DNA of 64,000 nucleotides from positions 1 to 64,000 of the forward strand of contig NZ_JACHYE010000004.1 of NCBI RefSeq assembly GCF_014192645.1. The letters are read 5' to 3'. This document shows positions 17,904-27,872 of the stretch, in pieces. The notes under the pieces were generated by a model that saw nothing but the letters and a program-made list of their open reading frames with translations, ran no database searches and had not been told where the DNA came from. A program made the position numbers and the translations under genes. The stretch is from Herbaspirillum sp. Sphag64. GTDB taxonomy: Bacteria > Pseudomonadota > Gammaproteobacteria > Burkholderiales > Burkholderiaceae_D. Each line of letters starts with the position of its first letter. Positions within the stretch are counted from its first letter, which is position 1.

Positions 17904-19067
17904 ATGTCAAACGAATATCTTTTCACTTCCGAATCCGTTTCCGAAGGTCATCCAGACAAGGTCGCCGACCAGATTTCTGATGCCATTCTGGATGCGATCT
18001 TCACCCAGGATCCAAGTTCGCGCGTTGCCGCAGAAACCCTGTGCAATACCGGTCTGGTGGTACTGGCTGGTGAAATCACGACACGTGCCAACGTAGACTA
18101 CATTGATATCGCGCGTCAAACCATCAAGCGCATCGGCTATGACAATGCTGATTATGGTATCGACTACAAGAGCTGCGCTGTTCTGGTTGCCTACGACAAA
18201 CAATCCCCTGATATTGCCCAAGGTGTGGATGAAGGACGCGGTCTGGATTTGGACCAGGGTGCCGGCGACCAGGGACTGATGTTTGGTTATGCCTGCGATG
18301 AAACACCAGAACTGATGCCAGCCGCCATTTACTATGCGCATCGTATCGTCGAGCGTCAGTCCCAGCTGCGCAAGGATGGTCGCCTGCCGTGGTTGCGTCC
18401 TGATGCGAAATCGCAGGTCACACTGAAATATGTGGATGGTCGTCCGGTAGCGATCGATACCATCGTGTTGTCGACCCAGCATGCACCAGAAATGGAACAC
18501 AAGGCGATTGAAGAAGCCGCGATCGAGGAAATCATCCGCCCGGTGCTGCCGGCAGAATGGCTGAAAAACACCCGCTACCTGATTAATCCGACTGGTCGTT
18601 TCGTGATTGGTGGTCCGCAAGGCGATTGCGGTCTGACTGGCCGCAAGATTATTGTTGACACCTATGGTGGTGCTGCACCGCACGGTGGCGGCGCTTTCTC
18701 TGGCAAGGATCCTTCGAAGGTTGACCGTTCTGCGGCCTATGCAGGTCGTTATGTGGCGAAAAACATCGTGGCAGCAGGATTGGCATCACGTTGCCAGATT
18801 CAGGTGTCGTACGCTATCGGTATCGCCAAGCCAACGTCGGTCATGGTGACAACCTTTGGTACTGGCAAGATCAGTGATGAAAAGCTGGCAAAACTGGTAC
18901 TGGAGCATTTCGATTTGCGTCCAAAGGGTATTGTGCAGATGCTTGATCTGCTGCGTCCGATTTATCAGAAGACGGCAGCTTACGGTCACTTTGGTCGCGA
19001 AGAGCCGGAATTCACCTGGGAACGTACAGACAAGGCGGCTGCCCTGCGTGCCGCAGCAGGTTTCTAA
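17904..19067 (+). CDS. metK: S-adenosylmethionine synthase
   Basis: Makes SAM from methionine and ATP. The 387-residue product has all signature blocks: [16 protein letters not shown] near the N terminus (His and Asp for ATP/Mg), the loop [12 protein letters not shown], and the phosphate-binding [22 protein letters not shown] sits seven bases before the ATG. It is followed by a stem-loop and then by the riboswitch-controlled ahcY. I see no SAM riboswitch in its own leader. Confidence 0.97.
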   Translation: MSNEYLFTSESVSEGHPDKVADQISDAILDAIFTQDPSSRVAAETLCNTGLVVLAGEITTRANVDYIDIARQTIKRIGYDNADYGIDYKSCAVLVAYDKQSPDIAQGVDEGRGLDLDQGAGDQGLMFGYACDETPELMPAAIYYAHRIVERQSQLRKDGRLPWLRPDAKSQVTLKYVDGRPVAIDTIVLSTQHAPEMEHKAIEEAAIEEIIRPVLPAEWLKNTRYLINPTGRFVIGGPQGDCGLTGRKIIVDTYGGAAPHGGGAFSGKDPSKVDRSAAYAGRYVAKNIVAAGLASRCQIQVSYAIGIAKPTSVMVTTFGTGKISDEKLAKLVLEHFDLRPKGIVQMLDLLRPIYQKTAAYGHFGREEPEFTWERTDKAAALRAAAGF

Positions 19068-19110
19068 GTGAAGAAATTGCATCCGGATCGTTGATCTGCG
19101 ATGCAAAAAT

Positions 19111-19141
19111 AACAAGCAAAGCGCATGACGCTTTGCTTGTT
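19111..19141 (+). terminator. Stem-loop terminator after metK
   Basis: A perfect 13-bp stem (AACAAGCAAAGCG and CGCTTTGCTTGTT) with a five-base loop lies 44 bases past the metK stop. The T-tract after it is weak (GCTCTGTTT), so termination may be partial. Confidence 0.65.
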
Positions 19142-19210
19142 GCTCTGTTTAGCAACGGAGCTCTCGTATGTGCTGGCATTGCATGTGAGAAGTGATTTAC
19201 AATGCCTTTC

Positions 19211-19290
19211 CGTATCAAGGAGCGTTGCGACGAAACCCACAGCGGTTTTGCCAGGCTTGATACCGTCACACCGCAACTGCGCTCACGTTA
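19211..19290 (+). promoter_or_regulatory. S-adenosylhomocysteine (SAH) riboswitch
   Basis: The ahcY leader carries the SAH riboswitch core. Outer helix P1 is GTATCAAG (19212-19219) with CTTGATAC (19256-19263), eight perfect pairs. The conserved AAGGAGCGTTGCGAC follows P1, and CCAGGCTTGATAC closes it. Downstream AACTGCGCTC supplies CGCTC (19280-19284), which can pair with GAGCG (19220-19224) as the pseudoknot. The class activates genes for SAH recycling when SAH builds up, which fits ahcY directly downstream. The match is from memory of the consensus, not a covariance search. Confidence 0.85.
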
Positions 19291-19321
19291 CTTTTTTTCT
19301 GATTTTCTATGAAAGGAGGGC

Positions 19322-20788
19322 GTGAACAACGCCGCAGCCATGAATGCCAATTCCACTATTTCCAACTTGCAATCCAGCGCAAGCACCGGTTTCAATGACT
19401 ATGTCATCGCCGATATTGGCCTCGCAGCATGGGGTCACAAGGAAATTCGCATCGCCGAAACCGAAATGCCTGGCCTGATGGCCATCCGTGAAGAGTTCGC
19501 TGCCACGCAACCACTCAAGGGTGCGCGCATCACCGGCTCAATCCACATGACCATCCAGACAGCGGTGCTGATCCAGACGCTCGAAGCGCTTGGCGCCAAG
19601 GTGCGTTGGGCATCCTGCAATATTTACTCGACCCAGGATCACGCCGCTGCTGCAATCGCTGATGCAGGTACGCCAGTATTTGCATTCAAGGGCGAGAGTC
19701 TGGATGACTACTGGGAATTCACCCACCGTATCTTCGAATGGCCGGGCGCAGAAGACCAGCAAGCCAACATGATTCTCGACGATGGCGGCGATGCGACCCT
19801 GTTGTTGCACCTCGGTACACGCGCGGAAAAGGATGCTTCCGTGCTCAACAATCCGACTTCGGAAGAAGAAATTTGCCTGTTCAACTCGATCAAGAAGCGT
19901 CTCGCCACGCATACCAACTGGTATTCATCGCGTCTGGCACAAGTCAAGGGCGTGACTGAGGAAACCACGACCGGCGTGCATCGTCTGTATCAGATGCATA
20001 AGGAAGGCAAGCTGGCTTTCCCTGCTATCAACGTCAACGATTCCGTGACCAAATCCAAGTTCGACAATCTGTACGGTTGCCGTGAGTCGCTGGTCGACGG
20101 TATCAAGCGTGCTACCGATGTCATGATCGCCGGCAAGGTTGCAGTCGTGGCTGGCTATGGTGATGTTGGTAAGGGTTCTGCACAAGCTTTGCGTGCATTG
20201 TCGGCCCAGGTCTGGGTGACGGAAGTCGATCCGATCTGTGCGCTGCAGGCAGCCATGGAAGGCTATCGTGTAGTGACCATGGATTACGCGGCCGAGCATG
20301 CTGACATTTTCGTCACAGCAACCGGCAACTATCATGTGATCACACACGAGCACATGAAGAAGATGAAAGATCAGGCGATTGTCTGCAACATTGGTCACTT
20401 CGACAATGAAATCGAAGTCGCAGCGTTAAAGCAATACACCTGGGAAAACATCAAGCCACAAGTCGATCACGTGATCTTCCCGGACGGCAAGCGCATCATC
20501 CTGTTGGCCGAAGGACGTCTGGTCAACCTCGGCTGTGCTACCGGCCATCCTTCCTATGTGATGAGCTCCTCGTTTGCCAATCAGACGATTGCGCAGATTG
20601 AATTGTTCGTCAATACCAAGGACTATCCGGTCGGTGTCTACACCCTGCCCAAGCACCTCGATGAAAAAGTTGCCCGCCTGCAGCTCAAGAAGCTCAACGC
20701 ACAGCTCACCGTGCTCACGCCGGAGCAGGCTGACTACATTGGTGTGAAGCAGCAAGGCCCGTTCAAGCCTGAACATTACCGTTACTAA
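19322..20788 (+). CDS. ahcY: Adenosylhomocysteinase
   Basis: Hydrolyses S-adenosylhomocysteine to homocysteine and adenosine, clearing the product inhibitor of methyltransferases. The 488-residue product has the NAD-binding [10 protein letters not shown] and the active-site block [13 protein letters not shown], and is of the longer bacterial form with an inserted segment. The start is uncertain: GTG 19322 lies one or two bases after GGAGGG (very close), while ATG 19340 lies about 19 bases after it (too far). I list the longer form. It is first of the riboswitch-controlled set ahcY, small membrane protein, metF. Confidence 0.95.
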   Translation: MNNAAAMNANSTISNLQSSASTGFNDYVIADIGLAAWGHKEIRIAETEMPGLMAIREEFAATQPLKGARITGSIHMTIQTAVLIQTLEALGAKVRWASCNIYSTQDHAAAAIADAGTPVFAFKGESLDDYWEFTHRIFEWPGAEDQQANMILDDGGDATLLLHLGTRAEKDASVLNNPTSEEEICLFNSIKKRLATHTNWYSSRLAQVKGVTEETTTGVHRLYQMHKEGKLAFPAINVNDSVTKSKFDNLYGCRESLVDGIKRATDVMIAGKVAVVAGYGDVGKGSAQALRALSAQVWVTEVDPICALQAAMEGYRVVTMDYAAEHADIFVTATGNYHVITHEHMKKMKDQAIVCNIGHFDNEIEVAALKQYTWENIKPQVDHVIFPDGKRIILLAEGRLVNLGCATGHPSYVMSSSFANQTIAQIELFVNTKDYPVGVYTLPKHLDEKVARLQLKKLNAQLTVLTPEQADYIGVKQQGPFKPEHYRY

Positions 20789-20802
20789 TCTGGTAATGAC
20801 TC

Positions 20803-20834
20803 TGCCTGGTGACGATAATATCTGTCGCCAGGCA
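20803..20834 (+). terminator. Stem-loop after ahcY
   Basis: TGCCTGGTGACG (20803-20814) pairs with TGTCGCCAGGCA (20823-20834) over 12 positions including G-U pairs. No strong T-run follows, so partial termination or mRNA 3' protection is more likely than full termination before the next genes. Confidence 0.5.
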
Positions 20835-20900
20835 GGTGTTAGTTTGCGAATGGCATCCAATTCTTGATCGCATCATCCGCTTATCCCCGAAGGACGTTCC

Positions 20901-21239
20901 ATGTTGTTGCTTACCTGGCTGGTCAATGCGCTTGCATTGCTTGCTGTTCCTTATTTGATGCACTCGGTGCAGGTTGACAGCTTCGGTGCTGCGCTCATTG
21001 CCGCCCTGATATTAGGATTCGTCAACACGTTGGTGCGTCCGGTGTTGGTCGTGCTGACCCTGCCGGTCACGCTGTTGACCCTCGGTTTATTCATCCTGCT
21101 CATTAACGGACTGATGTTCTGGGTCGTGGCGCAGTTGGTCGGTGGTTTTCACGTTGCTGGCTTCTGGTCTGCAGTCGGCGGTGCGATCGTCTACAGCATC
21201 GTTTCGTGGGCGCTGTCGACGCTATTGCTTAAATCGTGA
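20901..21239 (+). CDS. Phage-holin-like family small membrane protein (four TM segments)
   Basis: A 112-residue, very hydrophobic protein with four predicted membrane helices and the GFVNTLVRPVLVVLTLPVT segment typical of the family annotated as mycobacterial-type four-TM phage holin. There is no phage context, and the name reflects fold only. The position between ahcY and metF is, as I recall, conserved in Burkholderiales. A role linked to the methyl cycle is unproven. Confidence 0.8.
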   Translation: MLLLTWLVNALALLAVPYLMHSVQVDSFGAALIAALILGFVNTLVRPVLVVLTLPVTLLTLGLFILLINGLMFWVVAQLVGGFHVAGFWSAVGGAIVYSIVSWALSTLLLKS

Positions 21240-21285
21240 CACTTCAGTACTGACACATTCTTCCTGATACAGAATCACGCTTGTC

Positions 21286-22128
21286 ATGACATCACATAAT
21301 TTCAGCATTGAGTTTTTTCCTCCGAAGACCCCTGAGGGCGTGGAGAAATTACGCGTTACTCGTGCCAAGCTGGCCGAGTTGCAGCCTAAATATTTTTCGG
21401 TGACCTTTGGTGCCGGCGGTTCTACCCAGCAAGGTACGCTGGATACCGTCCTGGAAATTCTGGCAGAAGGTCATCAAGCCGCACCGCATCTTTCTTGCAT
21501 CGGTAGCTCACGTGGCACCTTGCGCACCATCCTCAAGGAATACAAGGCGCATGGCATCAAGCGTCTGGTGGCATTGCGCGGCGATTTGCCTAGCGGTTAC
21601 GGTGCAGTCGACTTATCCTCTGGCGAATTTCGCTATGCCAATGAGCTGGTCGAATTCATTCGCGCTGAAACCGGCGACTGGTTTCATATCGAAGTCGGTG
21701 CCTACCCTGAAATGCACCCACAGGCACGCTCGCCTCAAGATGATGTGCAGCAATTTGCGCGCAAGGTAAAAGCCGGTGCCGATGCCGCAATTACCCAGTA
21801 TTTTTACAATGCGGACGCCTATTTCCACTTCGTTGAACAGACGCGCAAGCAAGGCGTGGAAATTCCGATTGTTCCCGGCATCATGCCCATTACCAATTAT
21901 TCGCAATTGATGCGCTTTTCGGATATGTGCGGTACCGAGATCCCGCGCTGGGTTCGTCTCAAGCTGGCAAGTTATGGTGACGACACCGAGTCGATTCGGG
22001 CGTTTGGGCTGGATGTGGTGACCGAGCTGTGCGAACGCCTGCTCAAGGGTGGCGCACCGGGCCTGCATTTCTATACGCTCAATCAGGCCAACGCCACGAT
22101 GGCGATCTGGCAACGACTGGTCGATTGA
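21286..22128 (+). CDS. metF: Methylenetetrahydrofolate reductase
   Basis: FAD enzyme reducing 5,10-methylene-THF to 5-methyl-THF for methionine synthesis. The 280-residue product begins with the family start FSIEFFPPKTPEG, whose Glu is the catalytic acid residue. It continues with SVTFGAGGST and the FAD-contacting ALRGDLP segment. It is the last gene of the ahcY unit and ends at a strong terminator. Together with metK and ahcY it covers much of the activated-methyl cycle. Confidence 0.96.
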   Translation: MTSHNFSIEFFPPKTPEGVEKLRVTRAKLAELQPKYFSVTFGAGGSTQQGTLDTVLEILAEGHQAAPHLSCIGSSRGTLRTILKEYKAHGIKRLVALRGDLPSGYGAVDLSSGEFRYANELVEFIRAETGDWFHIEVGAYPEMHPQARSPQDDVQQFARKVKAGADAAITQYFYNADAYFHFVEQTRKQGVEIPIVPGIMPITNYSQLMRFSDMCGTEIPRWVRLKLASYGDDTESIRAFGLDVVTELCERLLKGGAPGLHFYTLNQANATMAIWQRLVD

Positions 22129-22156
22129 TTGCAGCTTTCTCTGCGGATCGAGTGAC

Positions 22157-22188
22157 AAAGCCGGCAAGCGCACGCTGCCGGCTTTTTT
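22157..22188 (+). terminator. Intrinsic terminator after metF
   Basis: AAAGCCGGCA (22157-22166) pairs with TGCCGGCTTT (22176-22185) and runs into a T-tract. Confidence 0.85.
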
Positions 22189-22211
22189 ATTGGACTGTGC
22201 GAGACGCAGTG

Positions 22212-22790
22212 TCAGGGACCAGTCACAATCAAGTCCAGGGCAATGTCGTGTTCTTCACCGGCGAATATGACTTCCGCATCGCTGTAAGCCACGCCAATAC
22301 TGAAGGGGCGAGGCGACTGTACCAGTGTGCGGTCATAGAAGCCGCCACCATAACCGAGCCGTAGACGATCGGCATTGAAACCTAGACAAGGAATCACGAG
22401 TGCCTGTGGCTGTACGGTAATGTCCGAGGCCGGTACCAAGGTACCCAAGGCATCTTTGACGAGGGTTTCACCGGGTGTCCAGGCGATAAATTCCAGTGGC
22501 AATGCAGTCCCACGAATAATTGGTAATGACAGGTGCACGCCTTGCCTGCTCAAGGCGTTATAGAACGATGTCAGATCGGGCTCGCGCCGGATTGGATGGT
22601 AGACGCCAAGGCTGCTGACCGGATGGGCTTGCCACCATGCCAGCAGACGCGCGCAGATGGCAGCTTCTGCCGCAGCCTGGTCAGCGCTGCTGCGCTGGCG
22701 ACGTTGTTCCAGCAATTGTTTGCGGATGGCAGACTTCGCAGAAGGTTCGTCGCTGTTCTCGTGATCGCGTACTATTGTTGCTGTTGTCAT
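22212..22790 (-). CDS. 5-formyltetrahydrofolate cyclo-ligase
   Basis: ATP-dependent return of 5-formyl-THF to 5,10-methenyl-THF. The 192-residue product has the N-terminal KSAIRKQLLEQRR pattern and the C-terminal signature RLGYGGGFYDRTL, which binds substrate and ATP. Family symbols fau and ygfA are used in E. coli. It is convergent with metF, so two folate enzymes are neighbours on opposite strands. It is divergent from the lytic transglycosylase with a 26-base spacer. Confidence 0.92.
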   Translation of the reverse strand: MTTATIVRDHENSDEPSAKSAIRKQLLEQRRQRSSADQAAAEAAICARLLAWWQAHPVSSLGVYHPIRREPDLTSFYNALSRQGVHLSLPIIRGTALPLEFIAWTPGETLVKDALGTLVPASDITVQPQALVIPCLGFNADRLRLGYGGGFYDRTLVQSPRPFSIGVAYSDAEVIFAGEEHDIALDLIVTGP

Positions 22791-22816
22791 CTTGTTCCAA
22801 CTAGGATTGTCTCAGA

Positions 22817-24772
22817 ATGCAATTTAAGAAATCTGTGTGCGCCATTACTTGCGCTTTCACTCTGGCCTTCAGTCTGGCGCTACCAGCCCAGGCGCAAAAA
22901 AAACTGCCGTCTGATGCTGCACCGGATGACATTTTCCTGGCGCTGCGGGATGCGGTCCGGGCAGATGACTCTGCGACCGCGCTCACGCTGGCCTCACGTT
23001 TGCCTGATTATGTCATTCCTTCCTACGTTGACTATTATCGCCTCAAGCCGCGTGTGCGTGATTTCACCGCTTCACAGGCTGAAATTCGCGAGTTTCTGAA
23101 TCGCTATGATGGTAGCGCCATTGCTGATCGCCTGCGCAACGACTGGTTGCTGGCGTTGGGTAAAAATGGTGACTGGGCCACCTTCGATGAGCAGTATCCC
23201 TTGTTCATTCTCAACGATGACGTACAGGTGAAATGTTTTGCACTCACTTCGCGTGCGCTAAAAGGCCAGAATGTGGCTGATGAGGCGCGTGCTGCGCTGA
23301 TCAGTCCCAAAGACTATGGTCAGGGTTGCAGTGATTTGATTGTCACCTTGTTCCAGAATCATCAATTTGACGACAATGATATCTGGGCTCAAATCCGGCA
23401 GGCAGTCGAGGCGGGGAGTCCTACCGTAGCACGCCGTGCTGCTGCGGTTTTCAATGACCGCACCGATGTCGTGCTGCAACAGGCGATCGACAAGCCGGGC
23501 CCATTACTGGCACGTGGCCCGGGGAAAACCCGCACTGCACATGAACTCTACATCGTGGCACTGGGTCGGGTAGCGCGTAACAATGCGCAGCAAGCGGGCA
23601 TGTTGCTTAATACTGCCAGCGGCCTGTCTCAGCAGGAGCAGGCAACGGCCTGGGCCCAGATTGCGCTGCAGGCCTCCATGAAACTGACACCGGAAGCGAT
23701 TGACTACTGGCGCAAGACACGTGATGTCCCTCTGTCCTACGAAGCCTATCAGTGGAAAGCGCGTATCGCCTTGCGTGCAGGAGACTGGAAGTTGCTGCGC
23801 AGCACCATTGATGTTATGCCGGCGTCGTTGCGTTCGGACATTACCTGGACTTACTGGCAGGCACGCGCACTGCGCCAGGATGGACAGAATGAGGCCGCAC
23901 AAAAGCTGTTTCAATCGATTGCCTCGAATGTCGGCTTTTATGGGCAGCTGGCGACTGAGGAATTGGGCAAGAAAATTGTGATTCCTCCCGGACCTGTGCC
24001 GGCAACTGCTGCCGAGATTGCACCCATGGCGCAAAACGAAGGTTTCAAGCGGGCGCTCAAATTCTACGATCTGAACATGCGCTTTGAGGGTATCCGCGAG
24101 TGGAACTGGGAACTGCGCAAGATGAACGACCGGCAATTGCTGGCCGCTGCAGAGTTTGCCCGACAAAGCGATGTGCTGGACCGGATGGTCAATACCTCCG
24201 AACGCACCCGCGCCGAGATGGATTTCACTCAACGCTTTCCCGCGCCCCATTTGACGGAAATGACTGCCAGCACCCGTGCGCTCGGACTGGAGAATGCCTG
24301 GGTCTACGGCCTGATCCGACAAGAGTCGCGTTTCATCAAAAATGCGAAGTCTTACGTTGGTGCATCCGGTTTGATGCAACTGATGCCGTCGACCGCAAAA
24401 TATGTCGCTCGCAAGATCGGGATGTCTGAGTTCAGTCAGGATCAGATCAATGACATCAATACGAATATCTTGCTGGGTACCAATTATCTCAACATGGTGC
24501 TCAACAATCTGGATGGTTCGCAGGCACTTGCCACCGCAGCCTACAATGCCGGGCCATCACGCCCGCGCAGCTGGCGTGCGACTTTGCCAGGTCCGGTGGA
24601 GGGGGCCATCTTTGCCGAGACGATCCCTTTCAATGAGACCCGTGGCTATGTCAAGAATGTTATGTCCAATGCCACGTATTACGCCGCCATTTTTGAAAAC
24701 CGGCCGCAGTCGCTCAAACAGCGGCTTGGCATGGTCGGACCAAAGGTTGATGCACCAACTGATTTGCCTTGA
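22817..24772 (+). CDS. slt: Soluble lytic murein transglycosylase (Slt70 type)
   Basis: Cleaves the MurNAc-GlcNAc bond with formation of 1,6-anhydroMurNAc. The 651-residue periplasmic protein has a signal peptide cleaved after PAQA (near residue 27) and a long alpha-helical U-shaped ring domain (to about 470). The C-terminal family-1 SLT catalytic domain shows GLIRQESRF (catalytic Glu), SGLMQLMPSTAK, and ALATAAYNAGP. Length and order match Slt70. Confidence 0.94.
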   Translation: MQFKKSVCAITCAFTLAFSLALPAQAQKKLPSDAAPDDIFLALRDAVRADDSATALTLASRLPDYVIPSYVDYYRLKPRVRDFTASQAEIREFLNRYDGSAIADRLRNDWLLALGKNGDWATFDEQYPLFILNDDVQVKCFALTSRALKGQNVADEARAALISPKDYGQGCSDLIVTLFQNHQFDDNDIWAQIRQAVEAGSPTVARRAAAVFNDRTDVVLQQAIDKPGPLLARGPGKTRTAHELYIVALGRVARNNAQQAGMLLNTASGLSQQEQATAWAQIALQASMKLTPEAIDYWRKTRDVPLSYEAYQWKARIALRAGDWKLLRSTIDVMPASLRSDITWTYWQARALRQDGQNEAAQKLFQSIASNVGFYGQLATEELGKKIVIPPGPVPATAAEIAPMAQNEGFKRALKFYDLNMRFEGIREWNWELRKMNDRQLLAAAEFARQSDVLDRMVNTSERTRAEMDFTQRFPAPHLTEMTASTRALGLENAWVYGLIRQESRFIKNAKSYVGASGLMQLMPSTAKYVARKIGMSEFSQDQINDINTNILLGTNYLNMVLNNLDGSQALATAAYNAGPSRPRSWRATLPGPVEGAIFAETIPFNETRGYVKNVMSNATYYAAIFENRPQSLKQRLGMVGPKVDAPTDLP

Positions 24773-24819
24773 TGTCATGGTGGTAAGGCGAACAACGACA
24801 AACAACGAGAAGGGTACTC

Positions 24820-25788
24820 ATGGCGTACAAGAATATTCTGGTCATCGGTGGTACCGGTTTCATCGGTAGTCAAGTTATTGCGCGACTGGCACGTGGCGCC
24901 GCGCCTCGCATTACAGTGCCGACGCGGCGCTACGAATCAAGCAAGCACTTGCTGGTCATGCCGACGGTTCGTACCGTCGTCGCCGACATCCATGATGAAG
25001 CGGCGCTGGAGCGCCTCATGGATGGCGTCGATACGGTCATCAATCTGGTCGGTATTCTGCAATCTCGCCGTGGACCTGCTGGCACTGCCTATGGTCCGGA
25101 TTTCGCGCGAGTTCATGTCGATCTGCCGCGCAAGATCGTGGCAGCCTGTGAGCGCCGTGGGATCAAGCGTCTGGTCCATGTCAGCGCGATTGGCGCTGAC
25201 ATACAGGCACCTTCCATGTATCTGCGTTCCAAGGCCGCTGGCGAAGCGGCGGTCTTGTCCAGCCCGGAAATCGTCACCACGGTATTGCGGCCATCCGTCG
25301 TGTTTGGTGAACAGGATCATTTTCTGAATATGTTTGCTGCCTTGCAGAAGCTGTTCCCGGTGGTCCCGCTCGGTGGTGCTGAAGCACGCTTCCAGCCGGT
25401 CTATGTCGGTGATGTAGCCGAGGCAGTCGTCGCCGTTGTGCAGCACCAGATTGGCGCTGGCAAGATTTTTGAGCTGGCCGGGCCACAGATATATACCTTG
25501 CGACAACTGGTCCATCTGGCGGGCATCTATGCCGGTCATCCGCGCCCGATCATCGGGTTGCCATCTACATTGGCAAGCTTGCAAGCATTTTGTCTGGAGC
25601 ACTTACCAGGCCAATTGATGAGCCGCGACAATCTGGCTTCGATGCGGGTTGATAATATCGCTAGTGCGCCAATGGCGGTCGAACTAGGGATTGTGCCGAC
25701 GGCATTGGAGCAGGTCGGGCCGCGCTATCTTGCCGGAGTGAATGTGCAGCAGCAGCTGGACGCCTGGCGTCGCAATGCCAGACGCTGA
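24820..25788 (+). CDS. Complex I NDUFA9-like NAD(P)-binding protein
   Basis: A 322-residue extended short-chain dehydrogenase-like protein. The Rossmann motif is GGTGFIG (10-16), and the Tyr-Lys pair appears as YLRSK near residue 131. It belongs to the atypical group annotated as NDUFA9-like, which binds NAD(P)H structurally and is often found near quinone or respiratory genes. It starts 47 bases after slt on the same strand. The substrate is unknown. Confidence 0.8.
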   Translation: MAYKNILVIGGTGFIGSQVIARLARGAAPRITVPTRRYESSKHLLVMPTVRTVVADIHDEAALERLMDGVDTVINLVGILQSRRGPAGTAYGPDFARVHVDLPRKIVAACERRGIKRLVHVSAIGADIQAPSMYLRSKAAGEAAVLSSPEIVTTVLRPSVVFGEQDHFLNMFAALQKLFPVVPLGGAEARFQPVYVGDVAEAVVAVVQHQIGAGKIFELAGPQIYTLRQLVHLAGIYAGHPRPIIGLPSTLASLQAFCLEHLPGQLMSRDNLASMRVDNIASAPMAVELGIVPTALEQVGPRYLAGVNVQQQLDAWRRNARR

Positions 25789-25861
25789 TAAACTCCTCGG
25801 CTACGGGCGCGCAACATGCGGGCCATGAACGCAAGACTCTCTTCACCCCTAAGGATGTTGC

Positions 25862-26560
25862 ATGCAGAATACTGAACTCGATGCTGTGTTGTCACAAACG
25901 CTGGAAAAAGCCCGAAGAAATATCTTGACCCTGGTGATTGGCAACAAGAACTATTCATCGTGGTCGATGCGCCCCTGGGTGGTGCTGACGGCGTTTGACA
26001 TTCCTTTTCAGGAAGTGCGTATCTGTCTCGATCAGCCCGATACCGACACCAACATCGCCGAGTACAGTGCCGCTGGCAGAGTACCGGTATTGATTGATGG
26101 ACAGCTCACTGTCTGGGACTCGCTGGCAATCTGTGAGTATCTGGCAGAGCAATGTTCCGAACGCGCCTTGTGGCCGAAGGAAACTGCCGCCCGGGCCGTG
26201 GCACGCAGCATCTGTGCTGAAATGCATTCCGGCTTTGGCGGTTTGCGCAGCGCCATGAGCATGGATATTCGGGCCAGTTATCCTGGCCGTGGACGTACCC
26301 CGGAAGCGCAGGGCGATATTGGCCGCATTTGTGAAATCTGGGAAGACTGTCTCTCCAAATTCGGTCACCACGAATTTCTGTTTGGTGATTTTTCGATTGC
26401 CGATGCTTACTTTGCACCGGTGGTGATGCGATTCCGTACCTATCAGGTGTCGCTGGCGCCAGCATTGCAGGCCTACTGTGATCGGGTCGCTGCGCATCCT
26501 GCCGTGGCCAGCTGGATCGCCGGCGCGCTGGCGGAGACCGAAGTATTGCCCGATCATTGA
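25862..26560 (+). CDS. Glutathione S-transferase family protein
   Basis: A 232-residue GST. The N-terminal thioredoxin-like domain (from about residue 22) contains NKNYSSWSMRPW with the conserved Ser region and GRVPVLIDG (cis-Pro), followed by the glutathione-gamma-Glu contact DSLAICEYLAE. The C-terminal helical domain follows. About 20 residues precede the normal GST start; ILTLVIGNKNYSSW suggests a shorter form is possible. The gene ends just before cca. Confidence 0.85.
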   Translation: MQNTELDAVLSQTLEKARRNILTLVIGNKNYSSWSMRPWVVLTAFDIPFQEVRICLDQPDTDTNIAEYSAAGRVPVLIDGQLTVWDSLAICEYLAEQCSERALWPKETAARAVARSICAEMHSGFGGLRSAMSMDIRASYPGRGRTPEAQGDIGRICEIWEDCLSKFGHHEFLFGDFSIADAYFAPVVMRFRTYQVSLAPALQAYCDRVAAHPAVASWIAGALAETEVLPDH

Positions 26561-26586
26561 CCACGGCTATCGAGGTCGCAGGAAAC

Positions 26587-27861
26587 ATGCAAATCTATAC
26601 TGTTGGTGGCGCAGTACGTGATGAACTGCTCGGCTTGCCGGTGCAGGACCGCGATTACGTGGTCGTTGGTGCTACGCCCGAACAGATGCTGGCGCAAGGA
26701 TATCGTCCGGTCGGCAAGGATTTTCCGGTCTTTCTGCATCCCCAGACGCAAGAGGAATACGCGCTGGCACGTACCGAGCGCAAGACCGCTCCCGGTTATC
26801 GCGGGTTTGTGTTCCATACCGACAGCGAAGTCACGCTGGAACAGGATCTGGCGCGTCGCGATCTGACTATCAATGCCATTGCCAAAGGTGAGGATGGCGT
26901 GCTGATAGATCCCTTTGATGGCCAAGCCGATCTTCATGAACGGGTGTTCCGTCATGTCTCCCCCGCGTTTGTTGAAGATCCTGTGCGAATTCTGCGGGTA
27001 GCGCGTTTCGCTGCGCGATTTGTGGACTTCCGTGTTGCACCTGAAACCAATGCACTGATGCAGGATATGGTGCGGCAAGGAGAGGTCGACGCACTGGTGC
27101 CAGAACGGGTGTGGCAGGAACTGGCGCGCGGCATGATGGAGCAGAAACCATCACGCATGTTTGCAGTATTGCGTGCCTGCGGTGCCCTGGCGCGTATCCT
27201 GCCAGAGCTGGATGCTTTGTGGGGTGTGCCGCAACCGGCGCGCTACCATCCGGAAATCGATACCGGTGTGCACGTGATGATGGTGCTCGATTATGCTGCT
27301 GCACGTGCCTACTCAATGGGTGTAAGACTGGCTGCCTTGTTTCATGATCTCGGCAAGGGGACGACATCTCCGGCATTGTGGCCTAGCCATCACGGTCATG
27401 AAGGGCGTAGTGTTACGCTGGTTGAAGGTATTTGTGCACGACTCAAGATTCCCAATGATTACCGTGACCTGGCACTCATCACCGCACGTGAGCATGGCAA
27501 TGTTGGTCGGGCTTTTGAGTTACGGCCCGCCACCATCGTTGATCTGATTACGCGTTGTGACGGCTGGCGCAAACCGCAGCGTTTCGACGATATGTTGCTG
27601 GCATCCGAATGCGACCGGCGTGGGCGTACCGGTTTTGAAGAAGTCAGTTTCGATCAGCGCCCTTATCTGCTGGGTGCCTTGCAGGTGGCGCAAGCGGTGG
27701 ATGCGGGCGCGATTGCGGGCCGATTGCGGGAGCAGCCTCAGCGCATTCCGGAGGCGATTCTTGCCGCGCGTATCGCGGCAGTAAAAGCGTATGTTGAGGT
27801 GGCGAACCAGCAGCCCACCCTGCAGCCAGGCCCGCAGTCCAACCCTACTTCAGATGTCTGA
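26587..27861 (+). CDS. cca: Multifunctional CCA-adding tRNA nucleotidyltransferase with HD domain
   Basis: Adds or repairs the 3' CCA of tRNAs. The 424-residue product has the nucleotidyltransferase motif GGAVRDELLG (near residue 7), the catalytic DRDYVV, the RRDLTINAIA motif, and a C-terminal HD domain (LFHDLGKG) that gives phosphohydrolase activity in the E. coli enzyme. I chose the ATG at 26587 because CAGGA sits just upstream and MQIYTVGGAVRD is the family start; the frame is open to a TTG at 26557. Confidence 0.94.
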   Translation: MQIYTVGGAVRDELLGLPVQDRDYVVVGATPEQMLAQGYRPVGKDFPVFLHPQTQEEYALARTERKTAPGYRGFVFHTDSEVTLEQDLARRDLTINAIAKGEDGVLIDPFDGQADLHERVFRHVSPAFVEDPVRILRVARFAARFVDFRVAPETNALMQDMVRQGEVDALVPERVWQELARGMMEQKPSRMFAVLRACGALARILPELDALWGVPQPARYHPEIDTGVHVMMVLDYAAARAYSMGVRLAALFHDLGKGTTSPALWPSHHGHEGRSVTLVEGICARLKIPNDYRDLALITAREHGNVGRAFELRPATIVDLITRCDGWRKPQRFDDMLLASECDRRGRTGFEEVSFDQRPYLLGALQVAQAVDAGAIAGRLREQPQRIPEAILAARIAAVKAYVEVANQQPTLQPGPQSNPTSDV

Positions 27862-27872
27862 GTCAGGTCATC

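Noticed and set aside
20901-21239. Prophage remnant suggested by the holin-like name
   Set aside because: No other phage genes nearby; the four-TM family is commonly chromosomal next to metF.
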